In this document: positions 6,727 to 13,605 of the stretch, one piece after another | Numbering within the stretch: the stretch's first letter is position 1 | Layout of the letters: the number at the start of each line of letters is the position of its first letter | Source: Acidimicrobiia bacterium | GTDB lineage: Bacteria; Actinomycetota; Acidimicrobiia; Spongiisociales; SHLN01 | Assembly (NCBI GenBank): GCA_004283105.1 | Contig: SHLN01000029.1 | Coordinates: 1-16,311 of the forward strand | DNA: 16,311 nucleotides | Reading direction: 5' to 3' | Made by a program: the position numbers and the translations under genes | The notes under the pieces: generated by a model | Told to the model about the DNA's origin: nothing | What the model saw: only the letters and a program-made list of their open reading frames with translations | Databases searched by the model: none

Positions 6727-8423
6727 TAGCCGACCGCCCGGAGCTCGGCTGCTTCGACCCGGGGCAACCGGAGGGTGAAGCAGCTGAACTCGCCGTCATG
6801 GCGATACTCCAGCTCGCCACCCATGACTCGAGCGAGCTTGCGCGAAATGAAGAGACCGAGCCCGACCGAGCCCACCTGCTTGTTGTTCTCGTGCGCTGAT
6901 GTGTAGGGATCGAAGATCCTCTCCTGATGGGACACGGAGATAGCCGGACCATCGTCGGCCACCGTGACCGTCGACCACGCGGCATCGCCGGCAAACCTGA
7001 CCTCGAGCCGGGACCCGCCGTATCGGCCGGCGTTGGTCAGCAGGTTGCGGAGGATCTGACGAACGCGACGGCCGTCGGCCCATGCCGGGCCCGGATTTCC
7101 CATGATGGCAGCCTCGGTCGCCGTCCCGGCCAACACCTCGTCCACCTCGGTGCCCAGGTTGATGTCGGCCGGGTAGATCGAGACCCGTCCGATGTCGGTC
7201 CGGGCCGCTACCAGCAGGTCCTCGACGATGGCGGCCACTTCATCAGCTTGCTCCACCACCAGCTCGAGCAGAGATGCCGCTTCCTCCACGCTGAAGTCAT
7301 CGGGGCGCTCGGCGAGCTCGTGGGTGAGGCCGTGAACGGTGGTGAGGGGGGTCCTGATTTCGTGGGATACGGCCGCCAGGAACCGATCCTTGTCCTCGGA
7401 GAGCTTCTGCAAGCTCTCGAACCGGCGTCGGGCGGCTCGGCGCTCGAGTGCCAAGTGAACCAGGCCCGTTACCAGGGCGGTAAGAGCCAGCCCGGTCAGC
7501 ACGATGAGCCGGGTCGGCACCGCCAGCAGGGCCGCAGCCTTGGCGGCCGACGGCCGGACGGCCAGCTGCCAGGTGACTCCCGGAAGATCAACCGTTCCCA
7601 TCCACAGCAACTCCTCCGATTCGAACCCGGTCGTTGAATCGAGCGGCGCCAGCTCCCACTCGACCTCGCTCGATGTGTATCCGGCGAGGGTGAGTAGCAC
7701 ATCGAGCATCGGAGCCGCTACGACACCGATGACATCTCCCGCCTCATCGTGCACCGGTACGGATACGAAGAAAACGTTCGGAACGCTGAATCCGGAGTAG
7801 CTGATGTCCATGAAATCCGACGCCACCGCCGTGTCCTGGCTCACCGACGTTTCCAAGCTCGGCAGCCAATCGGAGGTGGAACCGGCGTCGATTCCGGTAG
7901 CCAGCAAAGTCGGCGCCTCGGGAATGCTCGCCGCCTGCAAGGCCAGCTCGAGGAACGAACCGGCGGCAAAGTATTTGATCGGGTAGACGACGGTCTCGCC
8001 ATCCGGTGGCACCGGCACCACCTCACCGGTCTCGTCGAAGGTAGTGATCCGATAGTCAGGATCGGTTTCCCTGGCCTCTTCGAGGAATCCCGCGTGCTCG
8101 TCGGGGGGCACCACAACGCTGTAGGCCACGCCGACCTGGCTCACGCTGCCATCAATCCGACTGACGAACTCTGTGAATCCCACCTCACCCGCGTCCCGGG
8201 CCGTCTCGAGGAAGGCCGAGACTGCCTCCAGATCCTCGATCACCTCTGACACGGTCTGCTGGGTCCCCTCGCGCACGACGTCGGCATGCTTCTCCAGCCA
8301 CCTCTCGGCATCGACCCTTGCCGAACGGTTGGCCACAAGGGCGCCCGACATTGTGGCGAGTAGGCCGGCAACGAGGACGGCAGCCACTACCGGTCGATGA
8401 TTGATCCGGTGAATTAGTTTCAT
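6726..8423 (-). CDS. CHASE-domain sensor histidine kinase
   Basis: Membrane sensor kinase, 565 residues. Parts: first membrane span (about 11-31); extracellular CHASE ligand-sensing domain (about 45-245); a further outside segment; second span (about 298-325); a short linker; HisKA domain with the phospho-acceptor His354 in SHEIRTP; and HATPase_c with N-box RNLLTN (459-464), G1 DDGPAIS (490-496, the second Gly replaced by Ala), F-box FDPY (504-507) and G2 GLGL (521-524). All catalytic boxes are present, so it should be active. The start at 8423 has a well-placed AGGAG (complement of 8429-8433). No response regulator lies on either side, so its partner must be encoded elsewhere. CHASE domains in other systems sense small extracellular molecules (for example cytokinins in plants); the ligand here is unknown. 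Confidence 0.92.
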   Translation of the reverse strand: MKLIHRINHRPVVAAVLVAGLLATMSGALVANRSARVDAERWLEKHADVVREGTQQTVSEVIEDLEAVSAFLETARDAGEVGFTEFVSRIDGSVSQVGVAYSVVVPPDEHAGFLEEARETDPDYRITTFDETGEVVPVPPDGETVVYPIKYFAAGSFLELALQAASIPEAPTLLATGIDAGSTSDWLPSLETSVSQDTAVASDFMDISYSGFSVPNVFFVSVPVHDEAGDVIGVVAAPMLDVLLTLAGYTSSEVEWELAPLDSTTGFESEELLWMGTVDLPGVTWQLAVRPSAAKAAALLAVPTRLIVLTGLALTALVTGLVHLALERRAARRRFESLQKLSEDKDRFLAAVSHEIRTPLTTVHGLTHELAERPDDFSVEEAASLLELVVEQADEVAAIVEDLLVAARTDIGRVSIYPADINLGTEVDEVLAGTATEAAIMGNPGPAWADGRRVRQILRNLLTNAGRYGGSRLEVRFAGDAAWSTVTVADDGPAISVSHQERIFDPYTSAHENNKQVGSVGLGLFISRKLARVMGGELEYRHDGEFSCFTLRLPRVEAAELRAVG

Positions 8424-8429
8424 TCCAAC

Positions 8430-8464
8430 TCCTGTATCGGCAGACCGGTGGATTGGCTACAGGA
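8430..8464 (-). promoter_or_regulatory. Inverted repeat overlapping the kinase ribosome-binding site
   Basis: TCCTGTA (8430-8436) and TACAGGA (8458-8464) are perfect 7-bp arms separated by 21 bases. In the kinase mRNA the start-proximal arm reads TACAGGA and contains most of the AGGAG Shine-Dalgarno, so folding would hide the site. Alternatively it is a protein operator. No function is established. Confidence 0.4.
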
Positions 8465-8557
8465 TTCTGAAGGCTGCGCGAGGGTCTGACTGTGGGCCAG
8501 GAACAAAGGAACTCGCTGTCAACTCCACCTCTGACCCCTCCCCCTGGGAGGGAAATA

Positions 8558-8587
8558 GAAGAACGGCCCCCTGGGGGGCCGTTCTTC
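8558..8587. terminator. Strong hairpin in the pyrE leader / kinase upstream region
   Basis: A 13-bp perfect stem (GAAGAACGGCCCC and its complement) with a CTGG loop lies between the divergent kinase and pyrE genes. No gene ends before it on either strand, so it is not an ordinary 3' terminator. On the plus strand it would sit in the 5' leader of pyrE if transcription starts upstream; on the minus strand it is followed by TATTTCC. Attenuator, insulator and remnant terminator are all possible. Confidence 0.55.
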
Positions 8588-8622
8588 GGGCTAACACGGG
8601 AGGCGGGAAACCTCTCGGCTCT

Positions 8623-8628
8623 TAGTAT
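8623..8628 (+). promoter_or_regulatory. Possible -10 element for pyrE
   Basis: TAGTAT lies 11-16 bases before the GTG at 8639, which would make the pyrE message leaderless or nearly so. There is no convincing -35, and the alternative is a promoter upstream of the 8558-8587 hairpin. Confidence 0.3.
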
Positions 8629-8638
8629 CGTCCGCAGT

Positions 8639-9220
8639 GTGCAGAACTTGAGGGATTTCCACAAAAACATTTCGGAGTCGAAAACGGCCCTCGTCGGCCT
8701 GTTGCGGGACCGATCGCTACTGACCGACGGACCATACACGCTCCGATCCGGAGAGCTCTCCAACTGGTATCTGGACGGACGCCGGACCACGATGGACGGA
8801 CACGGAGCCACCCTCGTCGCCCGGTGCGTGTTGGGGGTGCTCGATCCTGGAGTGACCGCCATCGGCGGGATGACGATGGGGGCCGACCCCATCGCAGTCG
8901 CGACGGCAGTGGTGGCCCACGAGGCCGGCATCTCCCTGCGGGCGTTCTCGGTACGCAAGGAAGCCAAGGCTCACGGCATGGGCGGACGCATCGTCGGACC
9001 ACTCGAGGAGGGTGAGGCGGTCACGGTGCTCGAGGACACCACCTCTACCGGGGCCGCCTTCATCGAGTCGATCATCGTGATGCAGAACGGCGGCCACCCG
9101 GTCGTGCAGGCAATCGCCGTCGCCGATCGAAGCAACGGCTCGGTGGCCAAGCAGATGGCCGAACTCGAGATCCCCTATGTGGCCCTCATCACCCCCGAAG
9201 ATCTCCTCCACTCGGCATGA
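8639..9220 (+). CDS. pyrE: Orotate phosphoribosyltransferase
   Basis: Cytosolic enzyme of de novo pyrimidine synthesis that joins orotate and PRPP to give orotidine 5'-monophosphate. The body matches actinobacterial PyrE: YTLRSG followed by SNWYLDGRRTT near the N-terminus, GGMTMGADPIA, the mobile catalytic loop RKEAKAHGMGGRIVG, and the PRPP-binding motif VTVLEDTTSTGAAF. The start is uncertain. GTG 8639 (193 residues) and TTG 8648 (190 residues) fit the family length; neither has a Shine-Dalgarno, and TAGTAT at 8623-8628 could be a -10 giving a nearly leaderless message. A GTG at 8492 has a GAGGG site but adds about 49 Pro/Gly-rich residues encoded partly by a strong hairpin, so it is disfavoured. 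The stop overlaps the next start as ATGA (9217-9220). Confidence 0.93.
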   Translation: MQNLRDFHKNISESKTALVGLLRDRSLLTDGPYTLRSGELSNWYLDGRRTTMDGHGATLVARCVLGVLDPGVTAIGGMTMGADPIAVATAVVAHEAGISLRAFSVRKEAKAHGMGGRIVGPLEEGEAVTVLEDTTSTGAAFIESIIVMQNGGHPVVQAIAVADRSNGSVAKQMAELEIPYVALITPEDLLHSA

Positions 9221-10047
9221 ACTCACTCAGCGTCCTTCGATCACCCGGCCGAATCTGGTTGACGGCGGTCATCTCGGTGCCCTTCTTCATGGTCGGGCTC
9301 GATCTGCTGCTGCTTCCCCGACTCTTCCCCCAGTACGTGCGGCGTCTCGATCTCCTGGCCGACCGGATGGGTCTCAACCGGATCGCCGCGACAGGGCCCG
9401 AGGAGCCGTGGGCGCTCATCTTCCTGCTGGTGGGCGGGGGGCTCCTCATCTGGGCACTGAAGGAACTGCTCTTCCCCCGCGAGATGCTGGGGGTGGACGA
9501 ACACGGCGTCGCCTTCACCAGCCTGCTCGGCCCCTCCGGCGGCCGCATCGTGGTGCCCCATACCGAGATCATCGAAGCGGCACCGGCCCTGATCACGGAA
9601 GGCACGGACGAGGCACCCGGGGTGGGGGTGCGGTTCGCAGATGCCTCCCGCTTGCCGTCGGTCCCGTGGGGAGCCGTATGGGTGGGATCCACCCTGTTCA
9701 TTCGCACGGCCGGGTGGACCGTGAAGCCACACGAGATCGCCCGGGTGTTGACCGACGACGTCGACGATGCGGACCGGGGATATCTGGTCGACCTCGAGAC
9801 GAGCCCACCGACGGTCGACCGGGTGGAAGGAGACCCGACCGATCGGTCGGACCCGGCCCTCGCCTACATCGCTCGCAGCCGCGCCTACATCGGAGGCGTG
9901 CTCATGCTGGCAGCCGCCATCCTGGCGCTCTTCATTTGGATCGCCGGGACGGACACCAACGCCTTCTACCTGCTCCCAGTCGCGCTCGGAGCCGCCGGCG
10001 GCGTCTTGCTCCTGACCGGAGCTCGCGCCTACCGGGAGGCCACGTGA
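9217..10047 (+). CDS. Unrecognised four-span membrane protein between pyrE and nfo
   Basis: I do not recognise a named family. The 276 residues show membrane segments at about 13-34, 65-86, 224-244 and 249-267. Between the second and third is a soluble stretch (about 90-215) that opens with a strand-rich part (LGVDEHGVAFTSLLG, RIVVPHTEI, WVGSTLFIRTAGWTVKP) resembling the PH-like domains found in many actinobacterial membrane proteins, then an acidic linker. It starts at an ATG overlapping the pyrE stop (ATGA) and its TGA overlaps the GTG of the nuclease gene (GTGA, 10044-10047), so all three should be translated as a unit. Neither neighbour explains why a membrane protein is needed. The coding call is strong because of the length, the membrane pattern and the overlaps; the PH-like description is inference. 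Confidence 0.85.
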   Translation: MNSLSVLRSPGRIWLTAVISVPFFMVGLDLLLLPRLFPQYVRRLDLLADRMGLNRIAATGPEEPWALIFLLVGGGLLIWALKELLFPREMLGVDEHGVAFTSLLGPSGGRIVVPHTEIIEAAPALITEGTDEAPGVGVRFADASRLPSVPWGAVWVGSTLFIRTAGWTVKPHEIARVLTDDVDDADRGYLVDLETSPPTVDRVEGDPTDRSDPALAYIARSRAYIGGVLMLAAAILALFIWIAGTDTNAFYLLPVALGAAGGVLLLTGARAYREAT

Positions 10048-10811
10048 GCATCCTCATCGGCGCCCACAGCGGCGGCGAGAAGCCGATCGCCGAAGCTGCC
10101 GAGCGCAACGGCGACCTCATCCAGTTCTTCCTCGGTGACCCGCAGGGCTGGAAGAAGCCGCCGCCGCGAGAGGACGCCGCCGACCTCCGGGCCGCCGGCC
10201 TCCCTATCTACATCCACGCCCCGTACCTCATCAATGTGGCGTCGGCCAACAACCGGATCCGCATCCCGAGCCGCAAGAACCTCCAGACCGCGGCCGATGC
10301 GGCCGCTGAGATCGGAGCCGCCGGACTCGTCGTACATGGAGGCCACGTCACCGACGAGGAGGATGTCGCCGAGGGTTTCCCGCGCTGGCGCAAGGCCCTC
10401 GACGCCATCGAAACCGACGTCCCCATCCTCATCGAGAACACGGCCGGTGGCGGCAACGCCATGGCGCGTGAGGTCGACACGATCGCCCGGTTGTGGGAAC
10501 ACGTCGGCGACACCGGGGTCGGGTTCGTGCTCGACACCTGCCATGCCTGGGCGGGCGGTCAGGACCTGGAGACGGTGGTGGATCGAGTCATGGCCGCCAC
10601 CGGACGGATCGACCTCGTCCACTGCAACGACTCCCGCGACCCCTTCGACAGCCGGCGGGACCGCCACGCCAACCTCGGTCATGGCGAGATCCCGGTCGAA
10701 TTGCTCATCGAGGTGGTACGGGCAGCCGGCTCCCCGGTGCTGGTGGAAACGCCGGGTGAGGCCCTCGAGCAGGCCGCCGACATCGCATTGCTGCGGGCCG
10801 GCCTGACCTAG
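10044..10811 (+). CDS. nfo: Endonuclease IV (AP endonuclease, deoxyribonuclease IV)
   Basis: Base-excision repair enzyme that cuts DNA 5' of abasic sites using a three-zinc centre in a TIM barrel. From the GTG at 10044 the protein has 255 residues, shorter than the 285 of E. coli Nfo, but all expected metal ligands are present: His58 (HAPYLINVAS), His98 (VVHGGH), Glu131 (LIENT), Asp164 and His167 (LDTCH), His193 (VHCND), Asp206 and His208 (DRH), and Glu235 (VETPG). The GTG start is chosen because it begins VSILIGAHSGG, the family N-terminus, and overlaps the previous stop; a longer upstream frame is a shadow of the membrane protein. A short GCCGG-GCG-CCGGC hairpin (10820-10832) in the 22-base gap to the convergent gene could end transcription. 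Confidence 0.94.
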   Translation: MSILIGAHSGGEKPIAEAAERNGDLIQFFLGDPQGWKKPPPREDAADLRAAGLPIYIHAPYLINVASANNRIRIPSRKNLQTAADAAAEIGAAGLVVHGGHVTDEEDVAEGFPRWRKALDAIETDVPILIENTAGGGNAMAREVDTIARLWEHVGDTGVGFVLDTCHAWAGGQDLETVVDRVMAATGRIDLVHCNDSRDPFDSRRDRHANLGHGEIPVELLIEVVRAAGSPVLVETPGEALEQAADIALLRAGLT

Positions 10812-10833
10812 CCTGCTGGGCCGGGCGCCGGCT

Positions 10834-12033
10834 TCAGAATTCTCGTAGCGCCTGATCGAGATCGGCGATGATGTCGCCGGCTTCCTCCAGCCCGATCGAG
10901 AGCCGGACCAGGCCGTCGGTGATTCCGGAAGCCGCCCGGTCCTCGGGGGAGACAACACGGTGGGTCATCGACGCGGGATGCTCTACCAGGGTGTCGATGT
11001 TGCCGAGGCTCACCGCCAGCGTGCAGAGTTCGAGCCGGTCGAGAAACCTGGTCGCAGCTTCGTAGCTGCCGAGGTCGATGGCCATCATCGCGCCAAACCC
11101 GCTCATCTGAACTCGCGCGAGCTCGTGTTGGGGATGACTGGGCAAGCCCGGGTAGTGGGTCGTGACAACCCCGGGGTGAGACTCGAGAAAGCCGGCGACC
11201 TCCATCGCGCTGGCGCTGTGTCGTTCCATCCGCAGCGGCAGCGTCTTCGACCCGAGGTTCGCCAGCCAGCAGTCGAATGGGCTGGGAACTCCGCCGGTGA
11301 AGCGGATCATGGTGGCAATCTGCTCTTCCATCAGCGTGCGATCGCTACTGATGACGGCACCACCGATCATCGTCCCATGGCCGTTGATGTACTTGGTGGT
11401 GCTGTGGACTACGACATCAGCGCCCATCTGAAGGGGCCGTTGCAGCACCGGGGTCGCAAAGGTGTTGTCGACGACGAGCATGGCACCGTGCTCGTGGGCG
11501 ATCTCGGCAGTGCGGGCGATATCGATCACCGTCATCGTCGGGTTGGCCGGTGTCTCCAAGTAGACGGCCGCCGTGTTCGGATGTTCTTCGAGTTCGGCGT
11601 TGAGTCCGGCTGGCTCGAGGGCGACCACCCGGCTGTTGGTGATTCCGAATTCAGGCAGGACCTCCGAAATGAGGTGGTCGGCCGATCCGTACAAGACCCG
11701 TTGGGTGACGATATGTTGACCGGTCCTGGCGATACCCATGAGCGCGGCAGTGATCGCGGCCATACCCGATGCAAAGATCTCGGCGGTGGTTTCAGACTCC
11801 AGGCCGAGACCCTCCAGGGCGGCGAGCTTTGCGGCCAATGCGGTCCGGCCCGGGTTGCCGCCTCTTGTGTAGATGTAGGCACCGCTTTCGCCCTCACTCC
11901 ATGCCTCGACTGCCGCCATATCTTCGAATGTGAACGTGGAAGTCTGGAAGATGGGTGCGATATGGGCTCCCGATGGATCGTGGATCTCCCCGGCATGGAT
12001 CGCGGTGGTGGCAAGTGCCGGCTGCGGCTTCAT
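10834..12033 (-). CDS. Cys/Met-metabolism PLP-dependent enzyme (cystathionine gamma-synthase / methionine gamma-lyase family)
   Basis: Fold-type I PLP enzyme of trans-sulfuration, 399 residues from the ATG at 12033. Visible marks: YTRGGNP (55-61; Tyr and Arg bind cofactor phosphate of the neighbouring subunit), Y115 in VLYG that stacks on PLP, D189 in VVDNT, the Schiff-base Lys214 in STTKY, and the C-terminal SLGNIDTLVEHPASMTH and GLVRLSIGLE segments with the substrate-carboxylate Arg. The length fits CGS/MGL better than the longer O-acetylhomoserine sulfhydrylases. At the position where methionine gamma-lyases carry the catalytic Cys (YGC) this protein has Ser117, so true MGL activity is doubtful. 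It could be cystathionine gamma-synthase, O-succinyl- or O-acetylhomoserine sulfhydrylase, or cystathionine gamma-lyase. The start is preferred over one 53 codons upstream because AAGAAGGGA precedes it and family homology begins here. It follows the EamA gene by 91 bases. Confidence 0.9.
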   Translation of the reverse strand: MKPQPALATTAIHAGEIHDPSGAHIAPIFQTSTFTFEDMAAVEAWSEGESGAYIYTRGGNPGRTALAAKLAALEGLGLESETTAEIFASGMAAITAALMGIARTGQHIVTQRVLYGSADHLISEVLPEFGITNSRVVALEPAGLNAELEEHPNTAAVYLETPANPTMTVIDIARTAEIAHEHGAMLVVDNTFATPVLQRPLQMGADVVVHSTTKYINGHGTMIGGAVISSDRTLMEEQIATMIRFTGGVPSPFDCWLANLGSKTLPLRMERHSASAMEVAGFLESHPGVVTTHYPGLPSHPQHELARVQMSGFGAMMAIDLGSYEAATRFLDRLELCTLAVSLGNIDTLVEHPASMTHRVVSPEDRAASGITDGLVRLSIGLEEAGDIIADLDQALREF

Positions 12034-12066
12034 GGAGGCTGGTCCCTTCTTCCGTTCGTCTTCGGG

Positions 12067-12072
12067 AGTGTA
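12067..12072 (-). promoter_or_regulatory. Possible -10 for the PLP enzyme gene
   Basis: On the minus strand TACACT lies about 34 bases before the start at 12033, with TTACTC 16 bases further upstream as a poor -35. It would give this gene a promoter of its own downstream of the permease gene. The gap is too short for a SAM riboswitch. Confidence 0.25.
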
Positions 12073-12124
12073 CGTTTGAGCCGGGCGCGAGTAAGGGCTC
12101 TGCCGCCAGGATCTGTTCGGCCCG

Positions 12125-13024
12125 CTAGAACACTCCGTCGAGCGGCTGCTCGACATCGACCACGGTCCATCGATGGACGGCGGCCACCGCAAGGACCACG
12201 ATGAGTCCGCCGAGGATCTGGAGGGCCGACAGACTCTGGTCGAGGATCACCCAGGCGGCCGCCGCGGCGATGACCGGTTCGGCCGTTGCCACCACTCCGA
12301 CGATTCCCGATGCCACCCGCCGCAGCGCAGCGAATTGGGCAAGGAATGGCAGGGCCGTCCCACCGATCCCAACCCATACGAGCTTGGCCCACACGCTTCC
12401 GGAGAGACCACCCGGAAACGACCACACCGGCAACACGATCACCCAGAACACCGATGCGAACAGGAAGCCCCAGGCGATCATCGTGAGCGCCGGCAGGGTC
12501 TTGCCCAGGTGTTCGCCGAGGAGGAAGTAACCGGCAAAGAGAGCGGCCGTCGTGATACCCGATGCGAGCCCAAGCGCGTCGAGGTCATCGAATGCCCATG
12601 CCTCGGTGATGAGACCAACGCCGAGGAGGGCGAGGGCAGCCGCCCCCCAGGTGAAACGACCGACCGGGCGGCCTTGCACGAGCGCCATGTAGGCGAGAAC
12701 CATGAAGGGCCCGAGGAACTGCATCGTTGCCCCCGGCCCGACGCCGAGCCGATCGAGCGCCCAGTAGAACGTGAGGCCGACGAGTGCCAGGTTGAGGCCG
12801 AGCAGGGCCAGCAGCCGGAGCTGCCCGTGGGGGTTCAGGACGCCACGAGACCAGGCGTAGGGAACGAGCACGCCTGCCGCAATGAAGGCGCGGATCTGTG
12901 ACACCCGGGCCGGCGACACCTCGTCGAACACGTCTGCGGCAATCGCCCCGCTCACGCCGTAGAGAGCGGCCGCCGTCAAGGCGAAGAGCACACCGGCGGT
13001 GGCGGGGCGGAAGGCGTGGGACAT
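12125..13024 (-). CDS. EamA-family (DMT superfamily) transporter
   Basis: Inner-membrane permease, 299 residues, with about ten membrane segments arranged as two EamA repeats (roughly 10-145 and 155-290). The N-terminal AALYGVSGAIAADVF and the second-repeat AQFAALRRVASGIVGVVATAEPVIAAAAAWVIL stretch, which ends in the typical xxxEPVxAA motif, are diagnostic. DMT permeases export or import amino acids, nucleosides or other small metabolites; the substrate cannot be read from the sequence. The position just upstream of a sulfur amino-acid enzyme on the same strand hints at amino-acid or thiol efflux, which is inference only. The start at 13024 has no Shine-Dalgarno, but TACGCT (13033-13038 on the minus strand) ends 8 bases before the ATG, suggesting a leaderless or nearly leaderless transcript. 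Confidence 0.92.
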   Translation of the reverse strand: MSHAFRPATAGVLFALTAAALYGVSGAIAADVFDEVSPARVSQIRAFIAAGVLVPYAWSRGVLNPHGQLRLLALLGLNLALVGLTFYWALDRLGVGPGATMQFLGPFMVLAYMALVQGRPVGRFTWGAAALALLGVGLITEAWAFDDLDALGLASGITTAALFAGYFLLGEHLGKTLPALTMIAWGFLFASVFWVIVLPVWSFPGGLSGSVWAKLVWVGIGGTALPFLAQFAALRRVASGIVGVVATAEPVIAAAAAWVILDQSLSALQILGGLIVVLAVAAVHRWTVVDVEQPLDGVF

Positions 13025-13032
13025 GGAGGCGA

Positions 13033-13038
13033 AGCGTA
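13033..13038 (-). promoter_or_regulatory. Possible -10 giving a nearly leaderless EamA transcript
   Basis: TACGCT (TANNNT form) ends 8 bases before the permease ATG, and no ribosome-binding site is present. There is no clear -35. Confidence 0.3.
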
Positions 13039-13077
13039 GGCGTCATCCACCGACCCGGTCGGCACCGTATAGACACC

Positions 13078-13103
13078 GAGCGGGGTCTACCGGGACCCCG
13101 CTC
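13078..13103. terminator. Perfect 10-bp hairpin between divergent genes
   Basis: GAGCGGGGTC and GACCCCGCTC flank a TACCGG loop. It lies 54 bases upstream of the permease start and 92 bases upstream of the orphan gene start, and no gene ends into it. It is therefore a leader structure, insulator or leftover terminator rather than a 3' terminator for a visible gene. Confidence 0.5.
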
Positions 13104-13173
13104 ACACTATGTGATGGGGGCCTTCGCCTCTGGCACGCCCCCGGTCAATCCGCTACATCACAAGGGGCGTGAT
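13102..13173. promoter_or_regulatory. Two TCAC/GTGA palindromes upstream of the small orphan gene
   Basis: TCACA-CTA-TGTGA (13102-13114) and ATCAC-N7-GTGAT (13157-13173) share a TCACA/TGTGA half-site and lie upstream of the start at 13195. They look like a pair of transcription-factor sites, although the second is close to the ribosome-binding site. No regulator can be named. Confidence 0.3.
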
Positions 13174-13194
13174 TCCGAGGGAAGGGGGATTTCT

Positions 13195-13551
13195 ATGACT
13201 TGGAATACCGCGCTCGTCTTCCACTACGGGCTGCCGGTGCCCGGCCGGGAAGCGAAAGCAATGGAAGCCTTCGCAGACGCGCAGATGTTGTACGGCAAGT
13301 TCGCCGCCGACGGCATGTGCGCCGAGCCTGAGACCTTCCACCATCTATTCGGCGGCGGCATGATGATCATCCGCGCCGAGAGCCTCGAGAAGCTGTTCGC
13401 CATGCTCGAGAAGGAAGAGTCCAAGCGACTCATCGACCTGTGCACGTTTGCGGTGCACGACTTCGAATTCACCTTCATGCAAACCGGCGAACTGCTCATG
13501 GAGGACATGGGCCTCTACGCAACGGTGGGAGCAGAGCTCGGCTATCTGTAG
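13195..13551 (+). CDS. Small Met-rich conserved-looking protein, possible ferredoxin-like (dimeric alpha/beta barrel) fold
   Basis: 118 residues; not a family I can name. The predicted order is strand (ALVFHYGLP, 6-14), long helix (18-39), strand (45-51), strand (53-60), helix (63-85), strand (86-96). This is the beta-alpha-beta pattern of dimeric alpha/beta barrels such as antibiotic-biosynthesis monooxygenases; the fold match is inference. Ten Met (8.5%) and a His-His pair (49-50) are unusual for such a high-GC genome. There is no signal peptide or membrane span. The start is well supported by GGGAAGGGGG (about 13179-13188) seven bases before the ATG. An upstream in-frame extension exists but runs over the hairpin and palindromes and is unlikely. 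It stands alone, closed by the hairpin at 13565-13594. Confidence 0.8.
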   Translation: MTWNTALVFHYGLPVPGREAKAMEAFADAQMLYGKFAADGMCAEPETFHHLFGGGMMIIRAESLEKLFAMLEKEESKRLIDLCTFAVHDFEFTFMQTGELLMEDMGLYATVGAELGYL

Positions 13552-13564
13552 CCACCCCGACTGA

Positions 13565-13594
13565 TTGAGAGCAGCGGCCGCCCGCTGCTCTCAA
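13565..13594. terminator. Bidirectional terminator-like hairpin between convergent genes
   Basis: TTGAGAGCAGCGG and its exact complement form a 13-bp stem with a 4-base CCGC loop, between the stop of the small orphan (13551) and the stop of the pirin gene (13606). It has no U-tract beyond the stem ends and can serve both strands. Confidence 0.85.
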
Positions 13595-13605
13595 CGCGCA
13601 CGGGT

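Noticed and set aside
8492..8638. N-terminal extension of pyrE from GTG 8492
   Set aside because: Although a GAGGG site precedes it, the extra 49 residues are Pro/Gly/Arg-rich, partly encoded by a perfect 13-bp hairpin, and lie beyond the normal PyrE N-terminus.
12034..12124. SAM-type riboswitch before the trans-sulfuration gene
   Set aside because: The 91-base gap is too short and shows no S-box-like helices.
10960..12204. Long plus-strand open frame opposite the PLP enzyme gene
   Set aside because: Antisense to a gene with complete catalytic motifs; no domain or ribosome-binding site supports it.
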